Part shown: positions 6,569-12,731 of the stretch, piece after piece
Layout of the letters: each line of letters opens with the position of its first letter
Numbering within the stretch: position 1 is the stretch's first letter
Assembly: GCA_964420145.1 (NCBI GenBank)
Contig: CAYQRB010000027.1
Span: 1 to 12,731 of the forward strand
Source of the DNA: JAJTYI01 sp964420145
GTDB taxonomy: Bacteria; Patescibacteriota; Dojkabacteria; B142; OLB20
Direction: 5' to 3'
Length of the DNA stretch: 12,731 nt
Made by a program: the position numbers and the translations under genes
The notes under the pieces: generated by a model
Database searches by the model: none
What the model was told of the DNA's origin: nothing
The model's input: the letters and a program-made list of their open reading frames with translations, nothing else

Positions 6569-7888
6569 TTGGATATTAAGTTACCACCACAAAATCTAGA
6601 AGCAGAAAAATCCGTTCTTGGCGCAATACTTTTGGATCCCGAGGCTATCTATAAGGTTTCAGAAATTATTTTTGTTGAAGATTTTTACGATAAAGTAAAT
6701 AAACTAATATACGAGTCCTGTATCGAGCTTTTTTCTGGGCAGGAAGCAGTAGATGTTCTCACCTTATCGAGTTTATTGAAGAAAAAGAAAAAACTGTCCG
6801 TAATCGGAGGGGTTAAATTTTTGTCAGATTTGGTTTCTAGCGTTCCTACTTCTGCTCATGTGGAGGAGTATGCAAACCTTGTGAAAGATGCCTCTATTCG
6901 TCGTAGGATTATTGGCCTCGCAGGGAAACTCGAGAAAATGTCTTATCAAGAAGATAATGAATTAACAGATTTATTAAATGAAGCAGAAAAATCTCTCATT
7001 CATATTTCAGAAACTAGCAGTAGAAGTGATTTTGTTCATGTAAGTACATTACTTGAAGAAGCTTATGAGCGTGCTGAGGAGCTAAGTAGAAACCCTGGAT
7101 CTATTAGAGGGATACCTACGGGTTTCGCCTATCTGGATAAGTTACTAGGTGGCTTCCAAAAGTCTGATTTAATAATATTGGCTGCAAGACCTTCTGTGGG
7201 AAAAACTGCACTACAGCTCGATATTTCGAGACATGCTACTATTAATGCAAAAAAAACAGTCGCAATATTTTCCTTAGAGATGTCCAATGCGCAACTAATG
7301 GATAGAATTCTGGCAATGCAGGCTGAAATAGGTTTATGGGATTTGCGGACAACAGGAAATATCAAAGACGAGTCTTTCCCCAAAATCTCTGATGCAATGG
7401 GGTTGTTATCCGAAACAAACCTTTATATTGATGATACTCCAGGTATTAGTATACTTGAGTTAAGATCAAAAGCTAGGAAGCTTAAGCTTGAGAAGGGACT
7501 AGATTTGATAGTGGTAGATTATCTACAACTTATTGTGGGTAATAATAAAGAGGGGAGAGTTCAAGAAGTATCAGAGATATCAAGGCTCTTAAAGGGCATT
7601 GCTAGAGAGCTTAATGTTCCTGTACTCGCACTGTCCCAGTTGAGTCGAGCAATTGAACAGAGGTCGGATGGTAATCCGATGCTTTCTGATTTGCGTGATT
7701 CGGGCTCTATTGAGCAAGATGCAGATATCGTAATTTTTCTAAGTAGGGTGGGAGGAGATGCTGAAAATAGTGATAATAGAATGCTTACTGTTGCAAAACA
7801 TCGTAATGGTCCTACTGGAGCTATAGAATTATTTTTTATTAAGGATAGGGCTCAATTTAGGGAGATTGATAAACATCATCTTGGATAA
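6569..7888 (+). CDS. dnaB: Replicative DNA helicase DnaB
   Basis: DnaB is the hexameric ATP-driven helicase that unwinds DNA at the replication fork and works with primase. Its 439 residues are full length. The N-terminal domain opens with LPPQNLEAEKSVLGAILLDP (5-24), a hallmark that fixes the start. The linker is around 150-175. The RecA-like core carries Walker A ARPSVGKT (206-213, K212), SLEMS (235-239, E236), Walker B LDLIVVDYLQL (311-321), SQLSRAIEQR (356-365) and KHRNGPTG (410-417). The start codon is TTG (6569); no ATG or GTG lies nearby in frame, and there is no Shine-Dalgarno sequence. It lies 5 bp after the MBL-like gene. No intein is present in the P-loop, a known insertion site in other DnaB proteins. 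Confidence 0.98.
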   Translation: MDIKLPPQNLEAEKSVLGAILLDPEAIYKVSEIIFVEDFYDKVNKLIYESCIELFSGQEAVDVLTLSSLLKKKKKLSVIGGVKFLSDLVSSVPTSAHVEEYANLVKDASIRRRIIGLAGKLEKMSYQEDNELTDLLNEAEKSLIHISETSSRSDFVHVSTLLEEAYERAEELSRNPGSIRGIPTGFAYLDKLLGGFQKSDLIILAARPSVGKTALQLDISRHATINAKKTVAIFSLEMSNAQLMDRILAMQAEIGLWDLRTTGNIKDESFPKISDAMGLLSETNLYIDDTPGISILELRSKARKLKLEKGLDLIVVDYLQLIVGNNKEGRVQEVSEISRLLKGIARELNVPVLALSQLSRAIEQRSDGNPMLSDLRDSGSIEQDADIVIFLSRVGGDAENSDNRMLTVAKHRNGPTGAIELFFIKDRAQFREIDKHHLG

Positions 7889-7948
7889 ATATTAGTAATG
7901 GTTAAAATATGTTAAATTATATTCATTATTTATTATTTATTTTGTTAA
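7889..7948 (+). promoter_or_regulatory. AT-rich gap after dnaB with a weak candidate promoter
   Basis: This 60-bp gap is nearly all A and T and contains short ATTTATT-type direct repeats. A weak pair TTGGAT (7881-7886) and TAAAAT (7903-7908), with a 16-bp spacer, could start transcription of the two small genes downstream. Such matches are common by chance in AT-rich DNA. No hairpin terminator is seen for dnaB. Confidence 0.25.
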
Positions 7949-8290
7949 ATGAATAATCCACAACAATCTGATATGCCAAAAGACCAAAATGTCTTATCTT
8001 TTATGATGCAATTAGTTCAAGAGAGATACGGAGATGAAATTGAAATAGAGTTTCTTAACCAGGAGGCAGACAGGCTTTATGATGAATTTGGGAATAATCT
8101 TGTAAATTATTTTGAACCTATGTTATCGGAGGAACAGAAATTAAGCTTTGATCAGCTTGTAGCCACTTCTCCAGATCAAGAAAAATTATTAGAATTTCTA
8201 ATTACTAATATTCCTAATCTCGAACAACAGATTATGCAGGTATTAGTAGATTTTCGCACTTCATATTTAAATAGTAATAATCAGGAATAA
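7949..8290 (+). CDS. Small acidic helical protein, possibly DUF5663-like
   Basis: The protein has 113 residues and no signal peptide or membrane helix. It is acidic and reads as several amphipathic helices. The segment LSEEQKLSFDQLVA (59-72), then SPDQEKLLEFLITNIPNLEQQI (74-95), resembles a small domain common in Patescibacterial proteins that I recall as DUF5663 (pattern 'L.E..K.EF..L....D.EK...FL...IPN...'). That link is from memory and tentative. The molecular function is unknown. It lies 60 bp after dnaB and 11 bp before the coiled-coil gene, so those two small proteins are probably made together. Confidence 0.8.
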   Translation: MNNPQQSDMPKDQNVLSFMMQLVQERYGDEIEIEFLNQEADRLYDEFGNNLVNYFEPMLSEEQKLSFDQLVATSPDQEKLLEFLITNIPNLEQQIMQVLVDFRTSYLNSNNQE

Positions 8291-8301
8291 ATTAAATAAT
8301 A

Positions 8302-8793
8302 ATGGCTGGTGCGGCAGGGGCTATTGGGAAAATAAGAGCAGAAACACTTGCTCTTGAAGGACAGAAGCAAGAGGCTACTAAAGGAAGAGAAAGTCTCCGT
8401 GGGGCTATTTCTGCTATGAAAACCCAACGAGGAGAACTTCGATCAAACTTAGGGCATCTACATGAAGGTTTGGATAGGATCAACGGCGCTATACGAGAGG
8501 TTAAAGAACATCCATTGGGTAGCGAACATCCACAGGTTGCTGAACAATTGGCAAAATTACGGGCGCAAAGAGAGCAGATCATTGGTCAGATTTCATATCT
8601 AAAAAAAGGAATAAAAGAGATAGGGAATAGAATACAAGAGTACTCGGAAAAACTAGTGTCACTAAATCAAAATATTGAGATGATGGGATCTGCAATAAAT
8701 GCAAGGAGGGGGGTTTTGCAACAAATAGCAGGACAGGCTGCTGCACAGATAAGTCTCAACAGTAATAGAGAATCAGGTAAGAAAAAAGGCTAG
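8302..8793 (+). CDS. Small coiled-coil protein of unknown function
   Basis: The protein has 163 residues and is almost entirely helix-forming. Heptad-like spacing runs from about 10 to 68 and from about 78 to 135. A break at HPLGSEHPQV (70-79) could let the two helices fold back on each other. It is basic at the C-terminus (GKKKG) and rich in Gly, Ala, Arg and Gln. It contains no Cys and no aromatic residue apart from two tyrosines in the second helix. There is no signal peptide or membrane helix. I recognise no family; it may be a scaffold or a partner of the helical protein just upstream. Its coding sequence is visibly less AT-rich than its neighbours. There is no Shine-Dalgarno sequence before the ATG, which sits 11 bp after the previous stop. 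The stop is TAG. Confidence 0.78.
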   Translation: MAGAAGAIGKIRAETLALEGQKQEATKGRESLRGAISAMKTQRGELRSNLGHLHEGLDRINGAIREVKEHPLGSEHPQVAEQLAKLRAQREQIIGQISYLKKGIKEIGNRIQEYSEKLVSLNQNIEMMGSAINARRGVLQQIAGQAAAQISLNSNRESGKKKG

Positions 8794-8798
8794 CTTTC

Positions 8799-8827
8799 TT
8801 TATATTTTCGAGTTTTCTAGATATAAT
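8799..8827 (+). promoter_or_regulatory. Candidate promoter for tRNA-Leu
   Basis: A perfect TATAAT lies at 8822-8827, with TTTATA (8799-8804; four of six matches to TTGACA) exactly 17 bp upstream. Transcription would start near 8834, about 20 nt before the mature tRNA 5' end. The position in a non-coding gap right before a tRNA gene supports it. EF-P, 18 bp after the tRNA, could be read from the same promoter. Confidence 0.5.
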
Positions 8828-8854
8828 CGGATTACTTTCCGTTTTTATTTCTAT

Positions 8855-8941
8855 GCCAAGATGGCGGAATTGGTAGACGCGCCGGACTCAAAATCCGGTC
8901 CCTTTACGGGGGTGTGGGTTCGATTCCCTCTCTTTGCACCA
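8855..8941 (+). tRNA. tRNA-Leu(CAA), CCA encoded
   Basis: This class II tRNA decodes UUG. Acceptor strands are 8855-8861 and 8931-8937, the D stem is GCG/CGC (8864-8866 and 8878-8880) with the GG of the D loop, and the anticodon stem is CCGGA/TCCGG (8882-8886 and 8894-8898). The loop CTCAAAA gives anticodon CAA at 8889-8891. The long variable arm has a CCC/GGG stem (8900-8902 and 8908-8910). The T loop TTCGATT is at 8919-8925. The discriminator is A8938, as expected for leucine, and CCA is encoded at 8939-8941. Two mismatches stand out: C8857 opposite T8935 in the acceptor stem (C3-U70), and T8915 opposite T8929 in the T stem (U50-U64). All other hallmarks are intact. No terminator follows before efp. 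Confidence 0.95.
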
Positions 8942-8959
8942 ATATTTTAGAAATTTAAT

Positions 8960-9523
8960 ATGTCATATATCGCAAGTAATGGTTTGAGAGAGGGTTCTTT
9001 GTTTATTTATGATACTAATAAATACTTGGTACTTAAGTATCAACATATTAAAAAAGGTCGTGGTCAGGCTGTGATAAGAGTCAAGGTTCAGAATATTATT
9101 ACAAAATCAAATACCGAACTTACCTTTAGTAACGAGGAAAAGCTTGAAGAGTTTAGTGCAGAAAGAAAGTCTGCTCAATTCTTGTACAAGGATGGAGATA
9201 TTTTTTATTTTATGGATAATGATAATTTTGAACAGTATGAATTAAAAACTGAGATTATAGGAATAAAAGAACAATTTTTACTAGAAGGAATGAAGGTTGT
9301 TATGATGTTCGTAGAAGGAGATCCACTAAGTATAGATCTTCCTAAATCAGTTGTCTTAGAAGTTGCACAGACAGAACCTGCTAATGCGGGTAATACAGCA
9401 ACAGGAGCTTTAAAAAACGCCGTGATGGAGACAGGATATACTTTATTAGTTCCTTTGTTTGTTAGAATAGGTGATAAAATCAAAATAAATACTGAAACTG
9501 GAAAATATACTGCTCGTGAGTAA
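8960..9523 (+). CDS. efp: Translation elongation factor P (EF-P), Arg at the modification site
   Basis: EF-P binds between the P and E sites and rescues ribosomes stalled at consecutive prolines. The 187-residue length is standard for its three beta-barrel domains: KOW-like (1-64), OB (about 65-128) and a C-terminal OB (about 129-187). The C-terminal signature is present: NAVMETGYTLLVPLFVRIGDKIKINTETGKY. The tip loop of domain I reads HIKKGRGQAVIRVK (29-42). By alignment to the usual KPGKGQA, the residue normally modified (Lys34 in E. coli) is Arg34 here. Arg at this place is known in the rhamnosylated EF-Ps, whose partner is EarP, but no earP, epmA or epmB gene is in this window. It starts 18 bp after the tRNA without a Shine-Dalgarno sequence and is followed 21 bp later by a membrane protein gene. 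Confidence 0.97.
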   Translation: MSYIASNGLREGSLFIYDTNKYLVLKYQHIKKGRGQAVIRVKVQNIITKSNTELTFSNEEKLEEFSAERKSAQFLYKDGDIFYFMDNDNFEQYELKTEIIGIKEQFLLEGMKVVMMFVEGDPLSIDLPKSVVLEVAQTEPANAGNTATGALKNAVMETGYTLLVPLFVRIGDKIKINTETGKYTARE

Positions 9524-9544
9524 ATAATTTATTATTACAGTCTA

Positions 9545-10249
9545 ATGGTTGATTTAATATTGGAGTTGGTTGATTTTAATGAAGGGATTGATTACTCAAT
9601 AGTGAGTAAAATTATTCTTATGTATCTATCTTTACTTTGGGTTTTTGTTTCTATTTGGGTATTTAATGATGCTCGTTATCGTTTTAATAATACGATTATT
9701 GCACTTTTTTTGGCTTTTCTAAATCTGTTTTTACTATTTCCTTTTCTATTGATATATTTACTTATTAGACCAAGTCGTCGTGAAGATTGGGATGATCTAG
9801 CTGAGAGTGGTGGAGTAAGTATACCAGTTGTAAACTTTACGGATAAAGACGGGGTGGTTATCTCTCTTCACCTTAAAATTGATTCAAAAAAGATTCTAGA
9901 TGACAATGCTGACTATAAGGTTGATATATCCTTGAATAGAGATGATGGAACGGATGAAATATTGGTATCAAATGAGTATCTAGATAAAGAAACTGAAAAC
10001 ATAGATCAAAGTAAAGTAAAGTTATTCATCTTGCGACCATTCGGTTGGTTTAAAAGGTTTGGAGTTATGATAAAACTTAAGATAATCGGTTTTAAGAATC
10101 ATTTTCGAAATAGAAACCATAAGATGGAGATTCAAGCTACAGATCGGGATGAGGCACAAAAACAAACCAACAATGATAAGCAAAATGTAGAGTCTTCTCC
10201 TAGACCACAAAAAAAGAAAAATAAGTCGAAAAAGAAAAAACGAAGATGA
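9545..10249 (+). CDS. Two-helix membrane protein with polybasic C-terminal tail
   Basis: The protein has 234 residues. The N-terminal third holds two membrane helices (about 20-40 and 49-74) joined by FNDARYRFNN, and the second ends in FPFLLIYLLIRPSRRE. From memory this 'VWxDAxxR...FPxxGLxxYLLIRP' pattern is frequent in Patescibacterial membrane proteins of unknown role. A soluble, charged region follows (about 80-190). The tail is hydrophilic and ends in a dense Lys/Arg run (about 222-234), which could bind nucleic acid, the ribosome or acidic lipid. By the positive-inside rule, the loop and tail are probably cytoplasmic or membrane-proximal; topology is not settled. The stop overlaps the M16 peptidase start in an ATGA (10246-10249), which suggests translational coupling. 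Function is unknown. Confidence 0.85.
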   Translation: MVDLILELVDFNEGIDYSIVSKIILMYLSLLWVFVSIWVFNDARYRFNNTIIALFLAFLNLFLLFPFLLIYLLIRPSRREDWDDLAESGGVSIPVVNFTDKDGVVISLHLKIDSKKILDDNADYKVDISLNRDDGTDEILVSNEYLDKETENIDQSKVKLFILRPFGWFKRFGVMIKLKIIGFKNHFRNRNHKMEIQATDRDEAQKQTNNDKQNVESSPRPQKKKNKSKKKKRR

Positions 10250-11550
10250 AAAATGCTAGACAATATAAGATAGATGAATCAAAGTTAGGAAATAACCTAC
10301 CATTGTTGACTATTAGTAACTTTGATTCTGAGGCTGTAACGCTAATGTTACTTGTTAGAGCAGGGTCGACAGCAGATATTGAACGCTTCTCTGGAACAGC
10401 ACATTTCCTCGAACATATGTTTTTTAAGGGGGCAGGTGAATATTCAACAAGTCTGGATCTTGCTATGGCGATAGAACTACTGGGAGGTATGACTAACGCA
10501 TTTACATCATATGAGTATACTGGTTACTATCTCAAGGTCCCAGTACGAAACCTCCATAAGGCTATGGAGTTGTTTTCTGATATTATTTGTAGACCTAAAA
10601 TCACTCAAGCCGAGCTAATTAAAGAAAGGGGAGTAATTTCAGAAGAAATAAGAATGTATGATGATTTACCACAAGAAAGAGTAAAGGATATGTTTAACTC
10701 TAAACTTTTTCCACAGAAACCACTGGGTAGAAATATTGCAGGTACATTACAAAGTCTTGGGAATATTGACGAAAATGTATTAACGGTATTTCGCCAGAAG
10801 AACTATACTCCGGAAAATATGATCCTTGTGGTTTCTGGTGATATTGACAGAAAGAAAGTGTTTGAGCTCGCACAAGCAACATTTGGTACTAAACTAGAGA
10901 GAGTGGAAATGCAGGTAAATAAAACTAAAAAACAAAATACTGAGATTCAACGCAAAGTGGGAGAAAAGTATTTTCATATTACAAAAAAGACAGAGCAGGC
11001 ACATCTTATAATGGGAGGTTTTGCTATGGAAAGAAACCATCAGTTAGAATATCCTTTTAAATTAGGAATGACAATATTGACAGATGGGTTTGGTAGTAAA
11101 CTCTTTCAAGAGTTAAGAGAAAAACAAGGAATCGCTTATTATCTAGGTGGTGGTGTTGCAACATTTGAAGATACAGGAAAATATATTATTAAGGCTGGAA
11201 TCGCAGTAGATAAGTTGGAGTTAGGAATTAGTTCGATAATTACTGCTATTCGCGAAGTTCTGGAAGGCAAGTTTACAACCAAAGATTTATTGCGAGCAAA
11301 AAACTATTATACGGCATCTATTATTGAAAATATAGAAACTGGAGAAGATAAGGCCGGATGGTTTGGTATTAATACATTACTGGGTAATAGAATCTTAACT
11401 CCTCGAGAGCGAATAGCAGAAATAGAGGATATTTCTAGAGATTTGCTAATTAAATCTTGGCAAGAGATAATTTCTAATAATAATCTTATGATTGGAGTAA
11501 TCTCCAAAAATAAATTAGATTTATCAATGAGCAATGCAATTGTTATCTAA
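10246..11550 (+). CDS. M16 family zinc metallopeptidase (processing peptidase-like)
   Basis: This single-subunit M16B-type peptidase has 434 residues, the normal size for the two-domain family. The inverted zinc motif HFLEH is at 53-57 in GTAHFLEHMFFKG (H53 and H57 bind zinc, E56 is the catalytic base). The third ligand fits E133 in VISEEIRMYDD, 76 residues after H57, exactly the family spacing. The N-terminal domain also has NAFTSYEYTGYY (84-95). The C-terminal domain carries GFGSKLFQELREKQGIAYYL (281-300), with R291 and Tyr298/Tyr299 matching the Arg/Tyr substrate-binding region. There is no signal peptide or membrane helix, so it is probably cytoplasmic. It overlaps its upstream neighbour by 4 bp and its downstream neighbour by 17 bp, placing it in a membrane-protein operon. 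The substrate is unknown. Confidence 0.96.
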   Translation: MKNARQYKIDESKLGNNLPLLTISNFDSEAVTLMLLVRAGSTADIERFSGTAHFLEHMFFKGAGEYSTSLDLAMAIELLGGMTNAFTSYEYTGYYLKVPVRNLHKAMELFSDIICRPKITQAELIKERGVISEEIRMYDDLPQERVKDMFNSKLFPQKPLGRNIAGTLQSLGNIDENVLTVFRQKNYTPENMILVVSGDIDRKKVFELAQATFGTKLERVEMQVNKTKKQNTEIQRKVGEKYFHITKKTEQAHLIMGGFAMERNHQLEYPFKLGMTILTDGFGSKLFQELREKQGIAYYLGGGVATFEDTGKYIIKAGIAVDKLELGISSIITAIREVLEGKFTTKDLLRAKNYYTASIIENIETGEDKAGWFGINTLLGNRILTPRERIAEIEDISRDLLIKSWQEIISNNNLMIGVISKNKLDLSMSNAIVI

Positions 11551-12433
11551 CCTGTACAATTTTGGATTCATCATCTTTGTAATTAGTTTTTTACTTCTGA
11601 GTTGGAAGTACTTTCTTGGGTTGTATCGCTATACTAAGATTTTTGACTTTACATTTATGTTCATAGGGGTCGGCTACTTTCTGGAAAGGTTGTTTTTTGT
11701 GTTGATCAACAGGCAAGAGCTTATAGAATTTGGTGGATTCGGATTCTTATCTTTTGATAAACTTCCATTAGCTGTGTTGAATCTTCATTTGTATACGGGA
11801 TTTTCTTTTATTGTTTTTTTTATGGGGGGGCTTATTGGCTTATTTTTGTATAATTCCATAAATACTGTGAATAAGCTTGGCTCTAGAGAAATAGAGGGAT
11901 TTTTAAGGATATTTTTAATCTCTTTAACTCTCTGGTTCTGTATTTTGATTATAGGAAATATTATTTTATTCGGGATATCTGGGAATAAACAAGTGTTGTT
12001 AGCCGAGTTAGTACCTTCGGTTATGAGGCTTTTTGTTATAGTCTTTATATTAGGAATACACAAAATGAAGATCGATTTTTGGGAGAGTAAACCAGGACTT
12101 TTTTTATGTTTAGTGATACTTCTATTGGCGTTAATAGAAATATTTATAGATTATATTGATCCAGGTTTTACTCCAGTAATCTTGGGTCTTTTCTCTGCAA
12201 AACAGGTTGTCTCTATCTTATTGATAATTTTGGCAATTAATATTTTCCTGACTACGATGTCTAGCTTACAAGATTCAATAATTAGGAAAAAACTAGAACC
12301 AATCAGGCAAATACCCAGCAGAGGTTTTGCATTATCGTTTGCAAATAAAAGGAGGGTTAGTAATCCTCTTAATATCCGTCTTAAAAATCTCACTAAAAAT
12401 GCTTCTAGAAATAAGAAAAACCACGAATTATGA
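11534..12433 (+). CDS. Polytopic integral membrane protein of unknown function
   Basis: The protein has 299 residues with about seven hydrophobic segments (roughly 7-30, 37-57, 88-106, 123-147, 159-176, 188-207, 224-240). A soluble basic tail follows (about 250-299), including IRQIPSRGFALSFANKRRVS. I recognise no named family and see no catalytic motif. The tail is Lys/Arg rich and most likely cytoplasmic. The start lies inside the end of the M16 peptidase gene (17-bp overlap) and the stop overlaps the lspA start in ATGA, so translation is probably coupled on both sides. This close link to two envelope-processing proteases suggests a role in membrane or protein maturation, but that is inference from context only. 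Confidence 0.85.
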   Translation: MQLLSNLYNFGFIIFVISFLLLSWKYFLGLYRYTKIFDFTFMFIGVGYFLERLFFVLINRQELIEFGGFGFLSFDKLPLAVLNLHLYTGFSFIVFFMGGLIGLFLYNSINTVNKLGSREIEGFLRIFLISLTLWFCILIIGNIILFGISGNKQVLLAELVPSVMRLFVIVFILGIHKMKIDFWESKPGLFLCLVILLLALIEIFIDYIDPGFTPVILGLFSAKQVVSILLIILAINIFLTTMSSLQDSIIRKKLEPIRQIPSRGFALSFANKRRVSNPLNIRLKNLTKNASRNKKNHEL

Positions 12434-12731
12434 TGACAATCATTGTTTTTGGGCTTTTTGTATTAGATAGGCTACTAAAGTCTATTGTTCGTTTTTATGG
12501 AGGTTATGTTACGAACAAAGGTGTTGCGCTTGGATTATTTGGTGACCAGGAGCTTTTTGTGTTATTTTTGTTTCCTCTTGTTATGATTTTGATACTTATT
12601 TTGTGGATTAATTATAAAAATTTTTATCTCCCACTTGTTCTTATTTGTGCAGGAGCCATTTCTAACCTGATTGATAGATTGTTGTATAATGGAGTGATTG
12701 ATTATATAGAGATATCGATACTCCCTGTTTT
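12430..12731 (+). CDS. lspA: Lipoprotein signal peptidase (signal peptidase II), 5' part, cut by window end
   Basis: LspA is a membrane aspartic protease that removes signal peptides from prolipoproteins after lipid attachment. About 100 residues are visible. They show a first membrane helix with LDRLLKSIV (12-20; family 'DQ.sK'), the NxGVALG motif (29-35; family 'N.GaaFG'), a second helix (about 42-60), a third (about 67-80), and GAISNLIDRLLYNGVIDYIEI (75-95; family 'GGalGNLiDR...GyVvDfi'). D91 corresponds to one of the two catalytic aspartates; the second, in the family's FNxAD motif, lies beyond the edge. The first codons are ATGATG; the first ATG overlaps the upstream stop by 4 bp. The short N-terminus is normal for small members. 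Lipoprotein processing is therefore likely present in this organism. Confidence 0.93.
   Translation, partial: MMTIIVFGLFVLDRLLKSIVRFYGGYVTNKGVALGLFGDQELFVLFLFPLVMILILILWINYKNFYLPLVLICAGAISNLIDRLLYNGVIDYIEISILPV

Noticed and set aside
7175..7225. Intein in the DnaB P-loop
   Set aside because: The Walker A region reads continuously (ARPSVGKTALQLD) and the protein is of normal length.
7921..7945. ATTTATT-type short repeats as an iteron origin
   Set aside because: The repeats are very short, imperfect and in almost pure A/T DNA. There is no DnaA-box cluster (TTATCCACA) and no dnaA gene nearby.
1..12731. Recoded TGA (glycine code of some Patescibacteria)
   Set aside because: TGA ends two genes at sensible positions (10247-10249 and 12431-12433), and conserved glycines use GGN codons.
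1..12731. CRISPR array, insertion sequence, prophage or toxin-antitoxin/defence module
   Set aside because: There are no regularly spaced repeats, no transposase, integrase or phage proteins, and no nuclease-type effectors. Nearly all DNA is accounted for by housekeeping genes.

Overview
This is a low-GC chromosomal window made almost entirely of compact housekeeping genes. The standard bacterial code applies: TGA is used as a stop, for example at 10247-10249 and 12431-12433. Several features suggest a reduced-genome bacterium of the Candidate Phyla Radiation (Patescibacteria): very tight packing with overlapping genes, almost no Shine-Dalgarno sequences, rpsR not followed by rplI, a zinc-free L31 with an extra tail, a metallo-beta-lactamase-like protein without metal ligands, and small lineage-type hypotheticals. 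A placement near Dojkabacteria, Katanobacteria or Microgenomates is only a guess. No mobile element, CRISPR array, phage gene or defence system is visible.

Left block, + strand, 1-3646: the 3' end of ssb, rpsR (S18), a large unrecognised protein of 646 residues, and a membrane-anchored S41 C-terminal processing protease. Middle block, - strand, 5892-3627: rpmE, prfA (RF1) and prmC, a translation-termination operon in which PrmC methylates the RF1 encoded beside it. The two blocks converge with a 20-bp overlap of coding ends.

A 122-bp divergent intergenic region (5893-6014) separates rpmE from the right block. It holds a good promoter for rpmE, a weaker forward promoter, and a nested inverted repeat over the rpmE -35 box. 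It is the most interesting regulatory element here.

Right block, + strand, 6015-12731: a degenerate MBL-fold protein, dnaB (TTG start), a small acidic helical protein, a coiled-coil protein, tRNA-Leu(CAA), efp, a two-helix membrane protein with a polybasic tail, an M16 zinc protease, a polytopic membrane protein, and the 5' part of lspA (cut by the window edge). The last four genes overlap by 4, 17 and 4 bp and look translationally coupled, forming a membrane and protein-processing cassette.

The themes are DNA replication (SSB, DnaB), translation (S18, L31, RF1, PrmC, EF-P, tRNA-Leu) and envelope proteolysis (S41, M16, LspA). No wholly new system was found. The best leads are the Arg at the EF-P modification site, the ligand-free MBL protein, the nested inverted repeat, the unrecognised 646-residue protein, and a tRNA-Leu with two stem mismatches.
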